From contig DHRK01000024.1 in assembly GCA_002410325.1 (NCBI GenBank), positions 5,898 to 29,995 on the forward strand: DNA of 24,098 nucleotides, read 5' to 3'. A program made the translations under genes and the position numbers. The notes beneath the pieces are model-generated. The model saw only the letters and a list, made by a program, of their open reading frames with translations. It did no database searches and had not been told where the DNA came from. This DNA is from Syntrophomonas sp. UBA5314 (GTDB lineage: Bacteria; Bacillota; Syntrophomonadia; Syntrophomonadales; Syntrophomonadaceae). Shown here piece by piece: positions 1 through 6,848 of this stretch; position 1 is the first letter of the stretch, and each line of letters starts with the position of its first letter.

Positions 1-143
1 CATAATTTGGGCAGATTTTTCCGAATTACTGGGGGTGATTGATGAAACAGGGTTGGACGGCAATATATTATAAGCGAGAGACAGGGAAATCAGCGCGCTT
101 TATCGAAGAAATGACTAACCAGCAAAAAAAAGGAGGGTTTACC

Positions 144-1748
144 TTGAAACGAATGGCTGCGCTTATTCTATGCCTCTCTCTATTAATGGCCGCCCTGCCC
201 CTTACGGTAATGGCCGACGATACGCCCAAAATGGCTTTTACCGATTATTACCTGAACTATTATGACAGTTCGGTCGAAGTGCAAAACTTTTTTATGCAGG
301 CCTTGGCTAAAAACACCATAAAGTTTGAGCTGGACGCCGATCTGCTATCCAGCAATGTGGTGCTCGACAACGGAGCCAACCTCTCCAATGTGCCCGGCCA
401 CGCTTCACTGGACCTGGCTTTCAATCTTAAAAGCCACAAGGCCGCACTGGATTTCCAAGCTGCGGTTGCACAGTACGATGTGCAGGGAAAAATATATTTT
501 ACCGAGCAGGGCATGATTTTGCCCAAGGAAACCATTAGATCCCTGGCTGCCAGTGGAGCCGACTTTTCCGAGCTGGGTGATCTCAACCAGTTGCCCGATT
601 ACCTGGTTTACCCCAGCGGTATGTCATCAGACGATTGGGACACGATCGATCGTCAAATGCAAATCATTCAGGTTAACCAGACCAAGCAGGCCGAAGCAAC
701 TCGCGCCCTGCTTCGGGAGATACTTTGGACCATCCCCGACCAGTGCTATTACTATTCGGGCAGTGATCCGGTACTGGATTTGACCCAGATCTCCCTTGAT
801 TCTCCAGAGCTTTTAGCCGGCCTGAAGGCGCATAGCGCCACCCTGGCGGAACGGTCGGTGGAAATTGTCAGTAAACCGGACAATGTAAGCGCCCAAGATT
901 GGGAAACCATGAAGAGCGGTATGAAGGCCGAAATAATTGCCGGTATAAACGGCCTTACCAGCGAACAAATGGCCCAAATGGCTAAGGAAATGCCTTTTGA
1001 CTTAAAAAAATGCAAAATAACGATCAATAATAATCGCTGCCATACCGAACTGGCTGTGCAGATGAATCTGCCCGACAATACCCGTATGGCGCTGGGCATG
1101 CAAAGCGTCGCCACCACATCATCAGGGGCTGCCAATTCCCAGATCTACGGCGACTTCTCCCTGAACGCTTCCGCCTTCAGGCTGGATATAAGCGTTAACG
1201 GCAACAGTTCGGTCAACAAAACCCAGGGCCAATTCGACCTGAATATATCCGGTTCGGGATCCGACAAGAAAAACACGGTTTCCGGGAAACTGGGTTTGGA
1301 TGCCAAACTAGATTGGTCCGGTACAGGAGGAGTTACTGTACCCAGCCTGAATTCCATCAACAGCCGAGTCGTGCAAGCGCCCGCCCCGGTCGATCAGTCC
1401 ATCCGGGTCTATTTGGACGGCCAGGAAATTTATTTCACCGGAAACCCGCCCTGGATTTCCGAAGGCAATACCATGGTCCAGTTGAGCAGTCTAGCCCAGG
1501 CCCTGGGCTGCACCGTTGAGTGGCAGCCTCCGGATACCATCATTATCAGCAATGGCGCCAATGATAATCTGACCCTGTACCTGGGTTCCACCAGCTACTT
1601 CATCGGCGGGCGGGAGTTCCAGTCCAACGCTGTGCCGGCCGTAGTCGACGGAAGAACCTATATCCCGCTCCGCGTCCTGACCGATTATTATCAGCTCACC
1701 GTAGATTGGGATGCGGCAACCAGGACCATCAACCTGCACCATTCATAA
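144..1748 (+). CDS. Secreted protein with C-terminal copper amine oxidase N-terminal-like domain
   Basis: About 534 residues. I place the start at TTG 144 because a perfect AGGAGGG (131-137) sits 6 nt upstream and translation then opens with a signal peptide (LKRMAALILCLSLLMAALPL..VMA, then DD). An in-frame start near 39 would put 35 odd residues before the signal. The first ~400 residues are a Ser/Asn/Asp-rich extracellular region I do not recognise. The last ~110 residues match the copper amine oxidase N-terminal-like domain (hydrophobic strands, then the VDGRTYIPLRVL block and a final WD..TRTI strand). This domain is common on secreted and wall-associated clostridial proteins and does not imply oxidase activity; no catalytic domain is seen. 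The likely role is extracellular or envelope binding; the exact function is unknown. Confidence 0.85.
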   Translation: MKRMAALILCLSLLMAALPLTVMADDTPKMAFTDYYLNYYDSSVEVQNFFMQALAKNTIKFELDADLLSSNVVLDNGANLSNVPGHASLDLAFNLKSHKAALDFQAAVAQYDVQGKIYFTEQGMILPKETIRSLAASGADFSELGDLNQLPDYLVYPSGMSSDDWDTIDRQMQIIQVNQTKQAEATRALLREILWTIPDQCYYYSGSDPVLDLTQISLDSPELLAGLKAHSATLAERSVEIVSKPDNVSAQDWETMKSGMKAEIIAGINGLTSEQMAQMAKEMPFDLKKCKITINNNRCHTELAVQMNLPDNTRMALGMQSVATTSSGAANSQIYGDFSLNASAFRLDISVNGNSSVNKTQGQFDLNISGSGSDKKNTVSGKLGLDAKLDWSGTGGVTVPSLNSINSRVVQAPAPVDQSIRVYLDGQEIYFTGNPPWISEGNTMVQLSSLAQALGCTVEWQPPDTIIISNGANDNLTLYLGSTSYFIGGREFQSNAVPAVVDGRTYIPLRVLTDYYQLTVDWDAATRTINLHHS

Positions 1749-1773
1749 GCAGAGCGTCAGCCAAAAAAACCTG

Positions 1774-1797
1774 GAGGGGATCACAAGTGATCCCCTC
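1774..1797. terminator. Bidirectional rho-independent terminator
   Basis: A perfect 11-bp stem GAGGGGATCAC/GTGATCCCCTC with a 2-nt loop lies between two convergent genes. Seven A residues at 1763-1769 give a T7 tail in the minus direction, so termination should be best for the AbrB gene. The plus side has only a TTTT a few bases on (1802-1805). Confidence 0.75.
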
Positions 1798-1859
1798 TCA
1801 GTTTTCCAGCTAACAGTTGCGAATAGCGGAGATAATGATATTAGTATCAATCATTATCC

Positions 1860-2138
1860 TCATCTACCTTCAATCTCCTGCCGTATTTCTTTAACCAAAT
1901 CGTTTATATCATCGTCTGAATTGATTCCTACAGCTTCAAATTTCCCTTGCATTTCTTTCTGAAGCGTTTTCATTGCATAAAGAGCGGAGTTCATAACGAT
2001 AGCATACTCGCCTTGGCAAATGAAAGTCACTCTTTCTCCTTCGGTCAATTTAAGCATGTCGCGTATATCCTTGGGAATCGTTACCTGCCCCTTTGCCATG
2101 ATTTTTGCATTATCTACAATTGGTCGGTTTATAGCCAT
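1860..2138 (-). CDS. AbrB/MazE/SpoVT-family DNA-binding protein
   Basis: About 92 residues. Start ATG 2138 is chosen because AAGGAGG lies 8 nt upstream; an in-frame extension to 2237 lacks a ribosome binding site. The N-terminal ~50 residues form the swapped-hairpin AbrB fold (AKGQVTIPKDIRDMLKL.EGERVTF). The C-terminal half is an acidic helix (DDDINDLVKEIRQEI). Proteins of this shape are transition-state-type regulators or, often, antitoxins paired with PIN-domain toxins. No toxin gene lies beside it: downstream is a terminator, upstream a tRNA gene. It is therefore either an autoregulated DNA-binding protein or an orphan antitoxin. Confidence 0.85.
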   Translation of the reverse strand: MAINRPIVDNAKIMAKGQVTIPKDIRDMLKLTEGERVTFICQGEYAIVMNSALYAMKTLQKEMQGKFEAVGINSDDDINDLVKEIRQEIEGR

Positions 2139-2197
2139 TTTCAAAACCTCCTTGCCATGCAGGGAATTCCTACTTTCCCTACTTACTAGTATATCAA

Positions 2198-2251
2198 TTA
2201 CTTGACATTTAACACTACCTTCAAGCAGTAAATCCATACCTTTGGGTCCAT
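2198..2251 (-). CDS. Possible 17-residue leader peptide or gene remnant upstream of the AbrB gene
   Basis: An ATG at 2251 follows a perfect AGGAGGTG (2265-2258) at ideal spacing and encodes MDPKVWIYCLKVVLNVK before TAA. The AbrB start is 59 nt further on with its own ribosome binding site. It could be a translated leader peptide or the surviving start of a decayed gene. Only the ribosome binding site supports translation. Confidence 0.3.
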   Translation of the reverse strand: MDPKVWIYCLKVVLNVK

Positions 2252-2325
2252 CAGATGCACCTCCTATGGTAAATATTTACTAATAGCTTCTTAACCCTTA
2301 AATACGCAGGCTTTAGATTATACAC

Positions 2326-2356
2326 TAAAAAGCAATACCCGCCATGTCCTGGCGGG
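2326..2356 (-). terminator. Terminator of the tRNA-Pro gene
   Basis: On the minus strand, CCCGCCA-GGACA-TGGCGGG (7 bp) is followed by TATTGCTTTTT. It lies 14 nt past the tRNA CCA end. Confidence 0.7.
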
Positions 2357-2370
2357 CTACTGTATTCAAA

Positions 2371-2721
2371 TGGTCGGGGCGACAGGATTTGAACCTGCGA
2401 CCTTCTGGTCCCGAACCAGACGCGCTCATCTGTTCTGCTAGGGTTCTTTATCCCTAACTCTCCGCGTTTCCACGGAGTATCGGACTATATCTTCATCCAA
2501 ATCGCTTTGGATGTCCCGCACTCGTGGGCCTTTACCATCCACTCACCGCTGCCGGCGGTTGGGACTCCATGACCTAGTCTCTGAACCTTCCTGCCATTCC
2601 TGACAGGCTTGGCTGCTGATTACCTTGAGGATCACCCTTTTAGGCTCCCAGCAATTCACGGGATTCACCCATTAACATTACTGTTAAGGGGGGCAGATTT
2701 ACCAAGCTGCGCTACGCCCCG
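2371..2721 (-). tRNA. tRNA-Pro (anticodon CGG), interrupted in the D-loop by a group I intron
   Basis: Exon 1 is 2721-2701 and exon 2 is 2426-2371; joined they give a regular 77-nt tRNA with encoded CCA. Acceptor CGGGGCG/CGCCCCG, D-stem GCGC/GCGC, anticodon stem TCTGG/CCAGA with loop TTCGGGA (anticodon CGG), T-stem GCAGG/CCTGT with loop TTCAAAT, discriminator A. The D-loop of the spliced product is AGCTTGGTA, as expected for bacterial tRNA-Pro. The 274-nt insert falls between U20 and A21. Without splicing the D-arm cannot form, so intron removal is required for function. It reads codon CCG. Confidence 0.93.
2427..2700 (-). ncRNA. Group I self-splicing intron (no ORF) within tRNA-Pro
   Basis: The catalytic core elements are all present on the minus strand. 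P element AATTGCTGGGAG (2656-2645) and Q element AATCAGCAGCCAAGC (2621-2607) pair as P4. The R element ends in GACTA (2579-2575) and the classic S element AAGATATAGTCC (2493-2482) pairs with it as P7. P3 is CCGTG (2661-2657) with CATGG (2571-2567). Peripheral hairpins include a P6 stem with a GGAA loop, an 8-bp stem with a GCGA loop (2513-2494), a P9 stem with a GAAA loop, and TAGGG/CCCTA at the 3' side. Splice sites follow the rule: exon 1 ends in U (2701) and the intron ends in G (2427). The splice-site P1 pairing is short (GGU with GCC). No homing endonuclease is encoded. Confidence 0.9.
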
Positions 2722-2927
2722 AAATTATTTAATTGTAATAGCTTCCCTTTAAATTTGGGCTATGCTCCGACGCAAAAACTATTTTACCCCATGGAGCCGA
2801 TTTATTCAAGGCAAAAGCAAAGATACCTGACGAAGTGCGGTTTCTAAGCGAGATCATGGTTTCAACGCCGGGAGTTCAATTTGCTTAAAGCAATATTTTT
2901 ATGGTTTAAAATAGGTTTTTATGCAAT

Positions 2928-2956
2928 TTGTGAGAACATTTTGTTAAATATATAAT
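2928..2956 (+). promoter_or_regulatory. Sigma-A-type promoter for the histidine kinase gene
   Basis: TTGTGA (2928-2933), a 17-bp spacer and a consensus TATAAT (2951-2956) lie 44 bp ahead of the start codon. The rest of the 2722-2999 gap shows no other gene. Confidence 0.6.
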
Positions 2957-2999
2957 ATATATGGTAAGATTCTTTAAATAAATATTTGGGGAGTGGAAT

Positions 3000-4643
3000 A
3001 TGCGCTACCGTTCCAGGCGCGATTTACATAAGAAGTCAGTAGCCTCAAAGCAATATTTATTGGAAAAGATAAGCGCGTTGGAGCATGAAAAACAGGCCTT
3101 GCAGCGCCAGTTGGCCGAACTGCAGCAAGCTCGCCCGGACTCGGCCCAGCCGGCCGTTCCCGAGTTGTCCCCCCGCCATATTTTTCACGGAGCCGAAGGC
3201 CTAATCATTGATATCTTAAATCTCCTGCCGGATACGATCCTGGTGGTTGATCTGGAAGGAAAGGTCATTGCCTGGAATCAGGCCGCGGAAAAGCTGACCT
3301 CCAAAACCGCCCAGGAGATGCTGGGCCAGGGCCAGCAGGAATATGCCATCCCCTTTTACGGCTTCCGCCGCCCCCTTTTGGTTGATCTGATATTGAATCC
3401 CCAACACCGGCAGGATCTTGATTATCCCTATTTTAAACAGCTTAATGGTAAAATTGAGGCGGAAAATTTCTGCCCGGCGGCCGGTGCGAATGGTATTTAT
3501 GTCCGCGCTACGGCCGGCCCGCTATACAATTCGGAAGGGCAAATGGTTGGTGCCATCGAACTGCTGCGCGATATTTCCGAAAGCAGGGAATCCCAGGCCG
3601 CCTTGGAGGCCAGTGAAGCTATGTATCGTCGCATCGTTGAAACAGCCGCTGAAGGAATCTGGATGATAGATGAAAATTACCGGACCACCTTTGTCAACAG
3701 CCGCATGGCTGAAATGCTGGGCTATGAGCCGAAAGAAATGATCGGGCGAAGTTATTTGGAGTTTCTGGAAGATAAGGAGTGGACGGCAGCCCAAAATCGC
3801 ATTGAAGGGATTCATTCCCACCGTCTGCAGACTTATGACCTGGCCCTGGTCTGTAAGAATGGCAGTGTTATCTGGACTATTGCCGCGGTCAGCAGCATGT
3901 ATGACCGGGATGGAACCTTGTTGGGGACCCTGGGCATGTTTACCGATGACACGGAGAGGAAGCGCCTGGGGCAGCAGATGGCCCGCCTGGACCGCCTTAA
4001 CCTGGTGGGCAAGATAGCCGCTGGCATCGGCCATGAAATAAGAAATCCCATGACTTCGGTCAGGGGTTTTTTGCAAATGCTGTGCATGCAGGAAAAGTAC
4101 CAGGAAGACTACGAGTATTTTGAAATAATGATAGAAGAACTGGATAGGGCCAATTCCATAATTACCGAATTTCTAAACCTTACCCACAGCAAACCGGTCT
4201 CTTTAAAATGCCGGAATTTGAATGCCATCATTGAAGCTGTTTATCCGCTTATTCAAGCTGAAGCCATGGTCAGCGATAAAGTAGCCCTGCTCGATCTGGC
4301 TCCGGTTCAGGATTTGAACCTGGATGAGAAAGAGATAAGGCAGCTTATTCTCAATCTATCTCGAAACGCCATGGAGGCTATGGGCCAGGGCGGCATCTTT
4401 ACTATTCAGACCTATAAAGAAGGCCGGGAAGTGATTCTGGCCATAAAAGATGAAGGAACCGGCATTGAACCGGAAATAATCGACCGCTTGGGAACTCCCT
4501 TTTTTACCACCAAGGACCGCGGGACCGGGCTGGGATTGGCCGTATGCTACGGCATAACCAGCCGGCACCAGGCGATCATCGAATTTGCCAGCAACCATAA
4601 CGGCACCACGGTCTATATAAGGTTTATACCCACTGAAGGTTAA
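3000..4643 (+). CDS. Soluble PAS-PAS sensor histidine kinase
   Basis: 547 residues; ATG 3000 follows GGGGAGTGG. Order: a charged coiled coil (about 10-45), a first PAS domain (about 68-195, DTILVVDLEGKVIAWN..A), a second PAS domain with PAC motif (about 206-320), HisKA with the phospho-acceptor His345 in GIGHEIRNPMTSVRGF, and a HATPase domain with an N-box (LNLSRNAMEAM), D-box (DEGTGI) and G-box GTGLGL starting at residue 508. No transmembrane segment or signal peptide is present, so it should sense a cytosolic signal. The family autophosphorylates on His and passes phosphate to a response regulator; none is encoded nearby. The build resembles the orphan kinases that feed the Spo0A phosphorelay in spore-formers, but that link is inference. 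Confidence 0.93.
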   Translation: MRYRSRRDLHKKSVASKQYLLEKISALEHEKQALQRQLAELQQARPDSAQPAVPELSPRHIFHGAEGLIIDILNLLPDTILVVDLEGKVIAWNQAAEKLTSKTAQEMLGQGQQEYAIPFYGFRRPLLVDLILNPQHRQDLDYPYFKQLNGKIEAENFCPAAGANGIYVRATAGPLYNSEGQMVGAIELLRDISESRESQAALEASEAMYRRIVETAAEGIWMIDENYRTTFVNSRMAEMLGYEPKEMIGRSYLEFLEDKEWTAAQNRIEGIHSHRLQTYDLALVCKNGSVIWTIAAVSSMYDRDGTLLGTLGMFTDDTERKRLGQQMARLDRLNLVGKIAAGIGHEIRNPMTSVRGFLQMLCMQEKYQEDYEYFEIMIEELDRANSIITEFLNLTHSKPVSLKCRNLNAIIEAVYPLIQAEAMVSDKVALLDLAPVQDLNLDEKEIRQLILNLSRNAMEAMGQGGIFTIQTYKEGREVILAIKDEGTGIEPEIIDRLGTPFFTTKDRGTGLGLAVCYGITSRHQAIIEFASNHNGTTVYIRFIPTEG

Positions 4644-4650
4644 AACAGCC

Positions 4651-4686
4651 AGACCGTTCCACAAAGTCAGGCAACTGGAACGGTCT
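4651..4686. terminator. Rho-independent terminator between convergent genes
   Basis: AGACCGTTCC/GGAACGGTCT is a perfect 10-bp stem with a 16-nt loop just past the kinase stop. T-rich sequence (GTTTTATATTTTTT) follows on the plus side and a TTTT tail on the minus side. Confidence 0.7.
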
Positions 4687-4704
4687 TAGGGCGTTTTATA
4701 TTTT

Positions 4705-4974
4705 TTATCTGAGGTGCATTTCCGGATCGGTGAAATACATCCTCTGCATTTCCGTGATCCGCGGATACCATTCGCTAACTTTGCTGTGCACCTGGGTATC
4801 GCTGGCCTGATCGACAAGCAGGATATTGCCGTCGTCCAGTTCAATCCCGATATTATAAACACGCTTATCTACATCCGCACTGACGATCAAGCCTTCATAT
4901 TCTTCTTTGGCATAGCCGCTGTTCCTCAGAAAAGCGTCGCGGCTCATCACTGATCCTGTTTCCCGTTTCTTCAA
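4705..4974 (-). CDS. Small conserved-looking protein of unknown function
   Basis: About 89 residues from TTG 4974, chosen because AAGGAGG lies 8 nt upstream; an ATG at 4947 is an alternative, and an in-frame extension to 5064 has no ribosome binding site. The protein is hydrophilic, with no signal peptide or membrane segment. Its central stretch (GLIVSADVDKRVYNIGIELDDGNILLVDQ) looks like a compact beta-strand region. I do not recognise a family. It lies downstream of the PPDK regulator gene on the same strand, but a hairpin separates them, so co-transcription is uncertain. Confidence 0.65.
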   Translation of the reverse strand: MKKRETGSVMSRDAFLRNSGYAKEEYEGLIVSADVDKRVYNIGIELDDGNILLVDQASDTQVHSKVSEWYPRITEMQRMYFTDPEMHLR

Positions 4975-5150
4975 AACATAAACCTCCTTCACAAAATCGC
5001 TTGAATTATTTTCCCCCGGAGGTTTAAAAATATGTGTTATCAGATAAGCCTGCTGTTTCACCAACTGCCGGTTTTTAATCTAAAGAAAGCAAAGTATATA
5101 TTTTAAAGTCAAACGGCTTGATAGTATCCGCAAGCACTCAAAAGTAAACA

Positions 5151-5181
5151 GGGATGGGCTGTCTGTCAAAAGCCTCATCCC
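5151..5181 (-). terminator. Probable terminator of the ppsR-like gene
   Basis: GGGATGGGCT (5151-5160) pairs with AGCCTCATCCC (5171-5181) with one mismatch. The minus side is followed by TGTTTACTTTTG, a weak T-tract; the plus side by CGTTTTTA. Confidence 0.45.
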
Positions 5182-5215
5182 CGTTTTTATCTACGAGATT
5201 TGCGCATTTTTATTG

Positions 5216-6043
5216 TTAAAAGCGGTGGTGGGTTACCCTTAAGGGAAGGTTCATCTTATGTGTAATAGTATTGCCCACCGTTTCTATGTCGTCCAGGGTT
5301 ACATCAATAACGATACATTTCAAGCGTGAGAAAATACGGTAAGCGTTATCCAACTCCTCGGCCACCATTTCATCCAGGGAATCCATGTCACAGGGAATAT
5401 CGAAGCTGCGCAGCCTTTCTTTGCGCAATTCCATCAGAGTTTCGATGTCAATGGTGAGCCCCACCATAGGAATCTGCCCCTTCAAATCCTCAATTTCTGA
5501 AGGTATTACAGTGTCCATGGTTATCGGATAGTTGGCTACTTTGATGCCCAGATTGGCCAGATGCATGGACAGGGGCGTCTTGGATGTTCTGGGCAGTCCC
5601 AGAACAATCAGATCGGCATCCTTGATAGTATCCAGATTCTGCCCGTTGTCATGCTCAATAGTGAATTCAATGGCCTGCATGCGGTTGAAATACTGGTCAT
5701 CCATCTGGTGGGTAAGCCCGCTGATGTAGGCCGGCTGCAGCCCGGTTTTGGCCTGGATTACCTGAAACAGCGGAGCCATTACGTTAACCGCCATGATATT
5801 CTTTTCCATCGCCTTTTGTTGCAAATAGCGACTTAACTCGGGTTTGACAATGGTGTAGATAATGATGGCATCTTCTTCAGCTGCCTGGTTTATAATCTTA
5901 TCCACCTGTTCAGCTTTGACAACCCTGGAAAATCGTGTTATGCTGCGATCCACTTGAAATTGGAGAACTGACGCCACCGCGATCTTTTCCGCCGTCTCTC
6001 CTACTGAATCGGAAACAGCAAAAATATGCAGTTTTTCCGCCAT
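5216..6043 (-). CDS. ppsR: Pyruvate phosphate dikinase / PEP synthase regulatory protein (kinase-pyrophosphorylase)
   Basis: 275 residues from ATG 6043, which follows AAAGGAG at 8 nt; the in-frame extension upstream is not supported. It matches the DUF299/PDRP family across its length: an N-terminal FAVSDSVGETAEKI signature and a nucleotide-binding loop GLPRTSKTPLSMHLA (about 149-163). The family inactivates pyruvate phosphate dikinase or PEP synthase by ADP-dependent phosphorylation of an active-site Thr and restores it by phosphorolysis. It acts in the cytosol at the pyruvate/PEP node. Neither target enzyme is encoded in this window, so the paired enzyme must be elsewhere. Clostridial members are also called YqfL-like. 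Confidence 0.93.
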   Translation of the reverse strand: MAEKLHIFAVSDSVGETAEKIAVASVLQFQVDRSITRFSRVVKAEQVDKIINQAAEEDAIIIYTIVKPELSRYLQQKAMEKNIMAVNVMAPLFQVIQAKTGLQPAYISGLTHQMDDQYFNRMQAIEFTIEHDNGQNLDTIKDADLIVLGLPRTSKTPLSMHLANLGIKVANYPITMDTVIPSEIEDLKGQIPMVGLTIDIETLMELRKERLRSFDIPCDMDSLDEMVAEELDNAYRIFSRLKCIVIDVTLDDIETVGNTITHKMNLPLRVTHHRF

Positions 6044-6317
6044 AATATCATCTCCTTTGCTGTGAAGCTTTCTCCAACTTGGGTCCTTTAGTATAAGGTA
6101 TTCTACAACAACCCGGATATATCCTTTTTTTTTGCATCCTGTTAAATTCATGGATGGCTAAATTAGGCGTGTTTCTCATGCCCAGGAAGCACTGCCAAAA
6201 GTCATATCATTCCCAACCAAAAGGGGTTTTATTTTTTAAATAACTTGGGAAATAATACACATATTCACCATCAGATGATATTATAATAGAAGGGGGAGAC
6301 ACTAGGGGGGCGATTAG

Positions 6318-6428
6318 ATGGACAGTACTGCAGCTCTCATAATGCTCCTATGTTTAGGTGTGGGCCTTATAGCAGCAGTAGTAGGATTATTTTTATTCAA
6401 CGGTTTTGATTGGCGAGATTGGTTTTAA
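6318..6428 (+). CDS. 36-residue single-span membrane peptide
   Basis: ATG 6318 follows GGGGGG at 7 nt. The product opens MDSTAALIMLLCLGVGLIAA, continues hydrophobic to about residue 27, and ends in a short polar/aromatic tail NGFDWRDWF. A consensus TATAAT lies upstream (6282-6287, no clear -35), and a strong terminator follows 29 nt after the stop. A ribosome binding site, a hydrophobic ORF and a dedicated terminator in a gene-sized unit argue that it is real. Expected topology is one membrane helix with a small C-terminal face. I do not recognise the family; small membrane subunits or regulators of larger complexes look like this. Confidence 0.6.
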   Translation: MDSTAALIMLLCLGVGLIAAVVGLFLFNGFDWRDWF

Positions 6429-6457
6429 ACACGGCTTTGAACGAATACAGGTTTCAG

Positions 6458-6481
6458 GCATACTTGAAGTATGCTTTTTTT
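6458..6481 (+). terminator. Strong rho-independent terminator
   Basis: GCATACT-TGA-AGTATGC (7-bp perfect stem, 3-nt loop) is followed directly by seven T residues. It ends the small membrane peptide transcript. Confidence 0.85.
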
Positions 6482-6570
6482 ATTGTCCGCCGCCATTCTC
6501 CGGTAAGTTCTCAGAGCGTCTACAAAAGCACCATCCAGGCACCACGATTTATGCTGCGCACATTATTAAG

Positions 6571-6669
6571 GTTGTGAAGAGCAAGGCGCGAACAAAGCCT
6601 GCGTGGAAGGCGTACTGAAGTACGTTGACGAGCAGGCTTTGTGAGCAACGCAGACGACGTTCATGGACG
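6571..6669 (+). repeat. Dispersed palindromic repeat, copy A
   Basis: Nested inverted repeats: outer ACAAAGCCTGC (6592-6602) with GCAGGCTTTGT (6632-6642), inner CGTACT (6611-6616) with AGTACG (6619-6624). The core AAGGCGTACTGAAGTACGTT and the trailing CGCAGA..GTTCATGG recur, on the opposite strand, in the repeat at 19025-19148. No coding signal is seen. Confidence 0.6.
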
Positions 6670-6683
6670 AACTAGTGCAGCGG

Positions 6684-6825
6684 TGGCAGGATGCCAAAGA
6701 GCTGCCGATGGCAGGACGCCAAGGAGCCGCGATTCGCAACCTTAATTGCGACCACCGGGAGCATATGTGGTGCCCGTGGTGCAACCTTAATTGCGACCAC
6801 CGGGAGCATATGTGGTGCCCGTGGT
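6684..6825. repeat. Two tandem repeat blocks downstream of the penicillin-binding protein gene
   Basis: First block: two degenerate ~25-bp units, 6684-6708 and 6709-6732, both starting TGGCAGGA. Second block: an exact 45-bp duplication, 6736-6780 and 6781-6825. Each 45-bp unit contains ACCAC.GGG and CCCGTGGT that can fold back on each other, so transcripts from the minus strand leaving the upstream gene would carry two identical hairpins. The gap 6429-6848 holds only the terminator and these repeats. Confidence 0.85.
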
Positions 6826-6848
6826 ACTTTTGTAGGCGCTCTGAGGGG

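Noticed and set aside
39..143. Upstream in-frame start for the first gene
   Set aside because: It would bury the signal peptide behind 35 hydrophilic residues; the AGGAGGG before TTG 144 is far better.
4975..5064. N-terminal extension of the small unknown protein to an upstream in-frame start
   Set aside because: No ribosome binding site there, while AAGGAGG sits correctly before TTG 4974.
6736..6825. Tandem 45-bp units considered as a CRISPR array
   Set aside because: Only two adjacent identical units without spacers and no cas genes; a plain tandem duplication.
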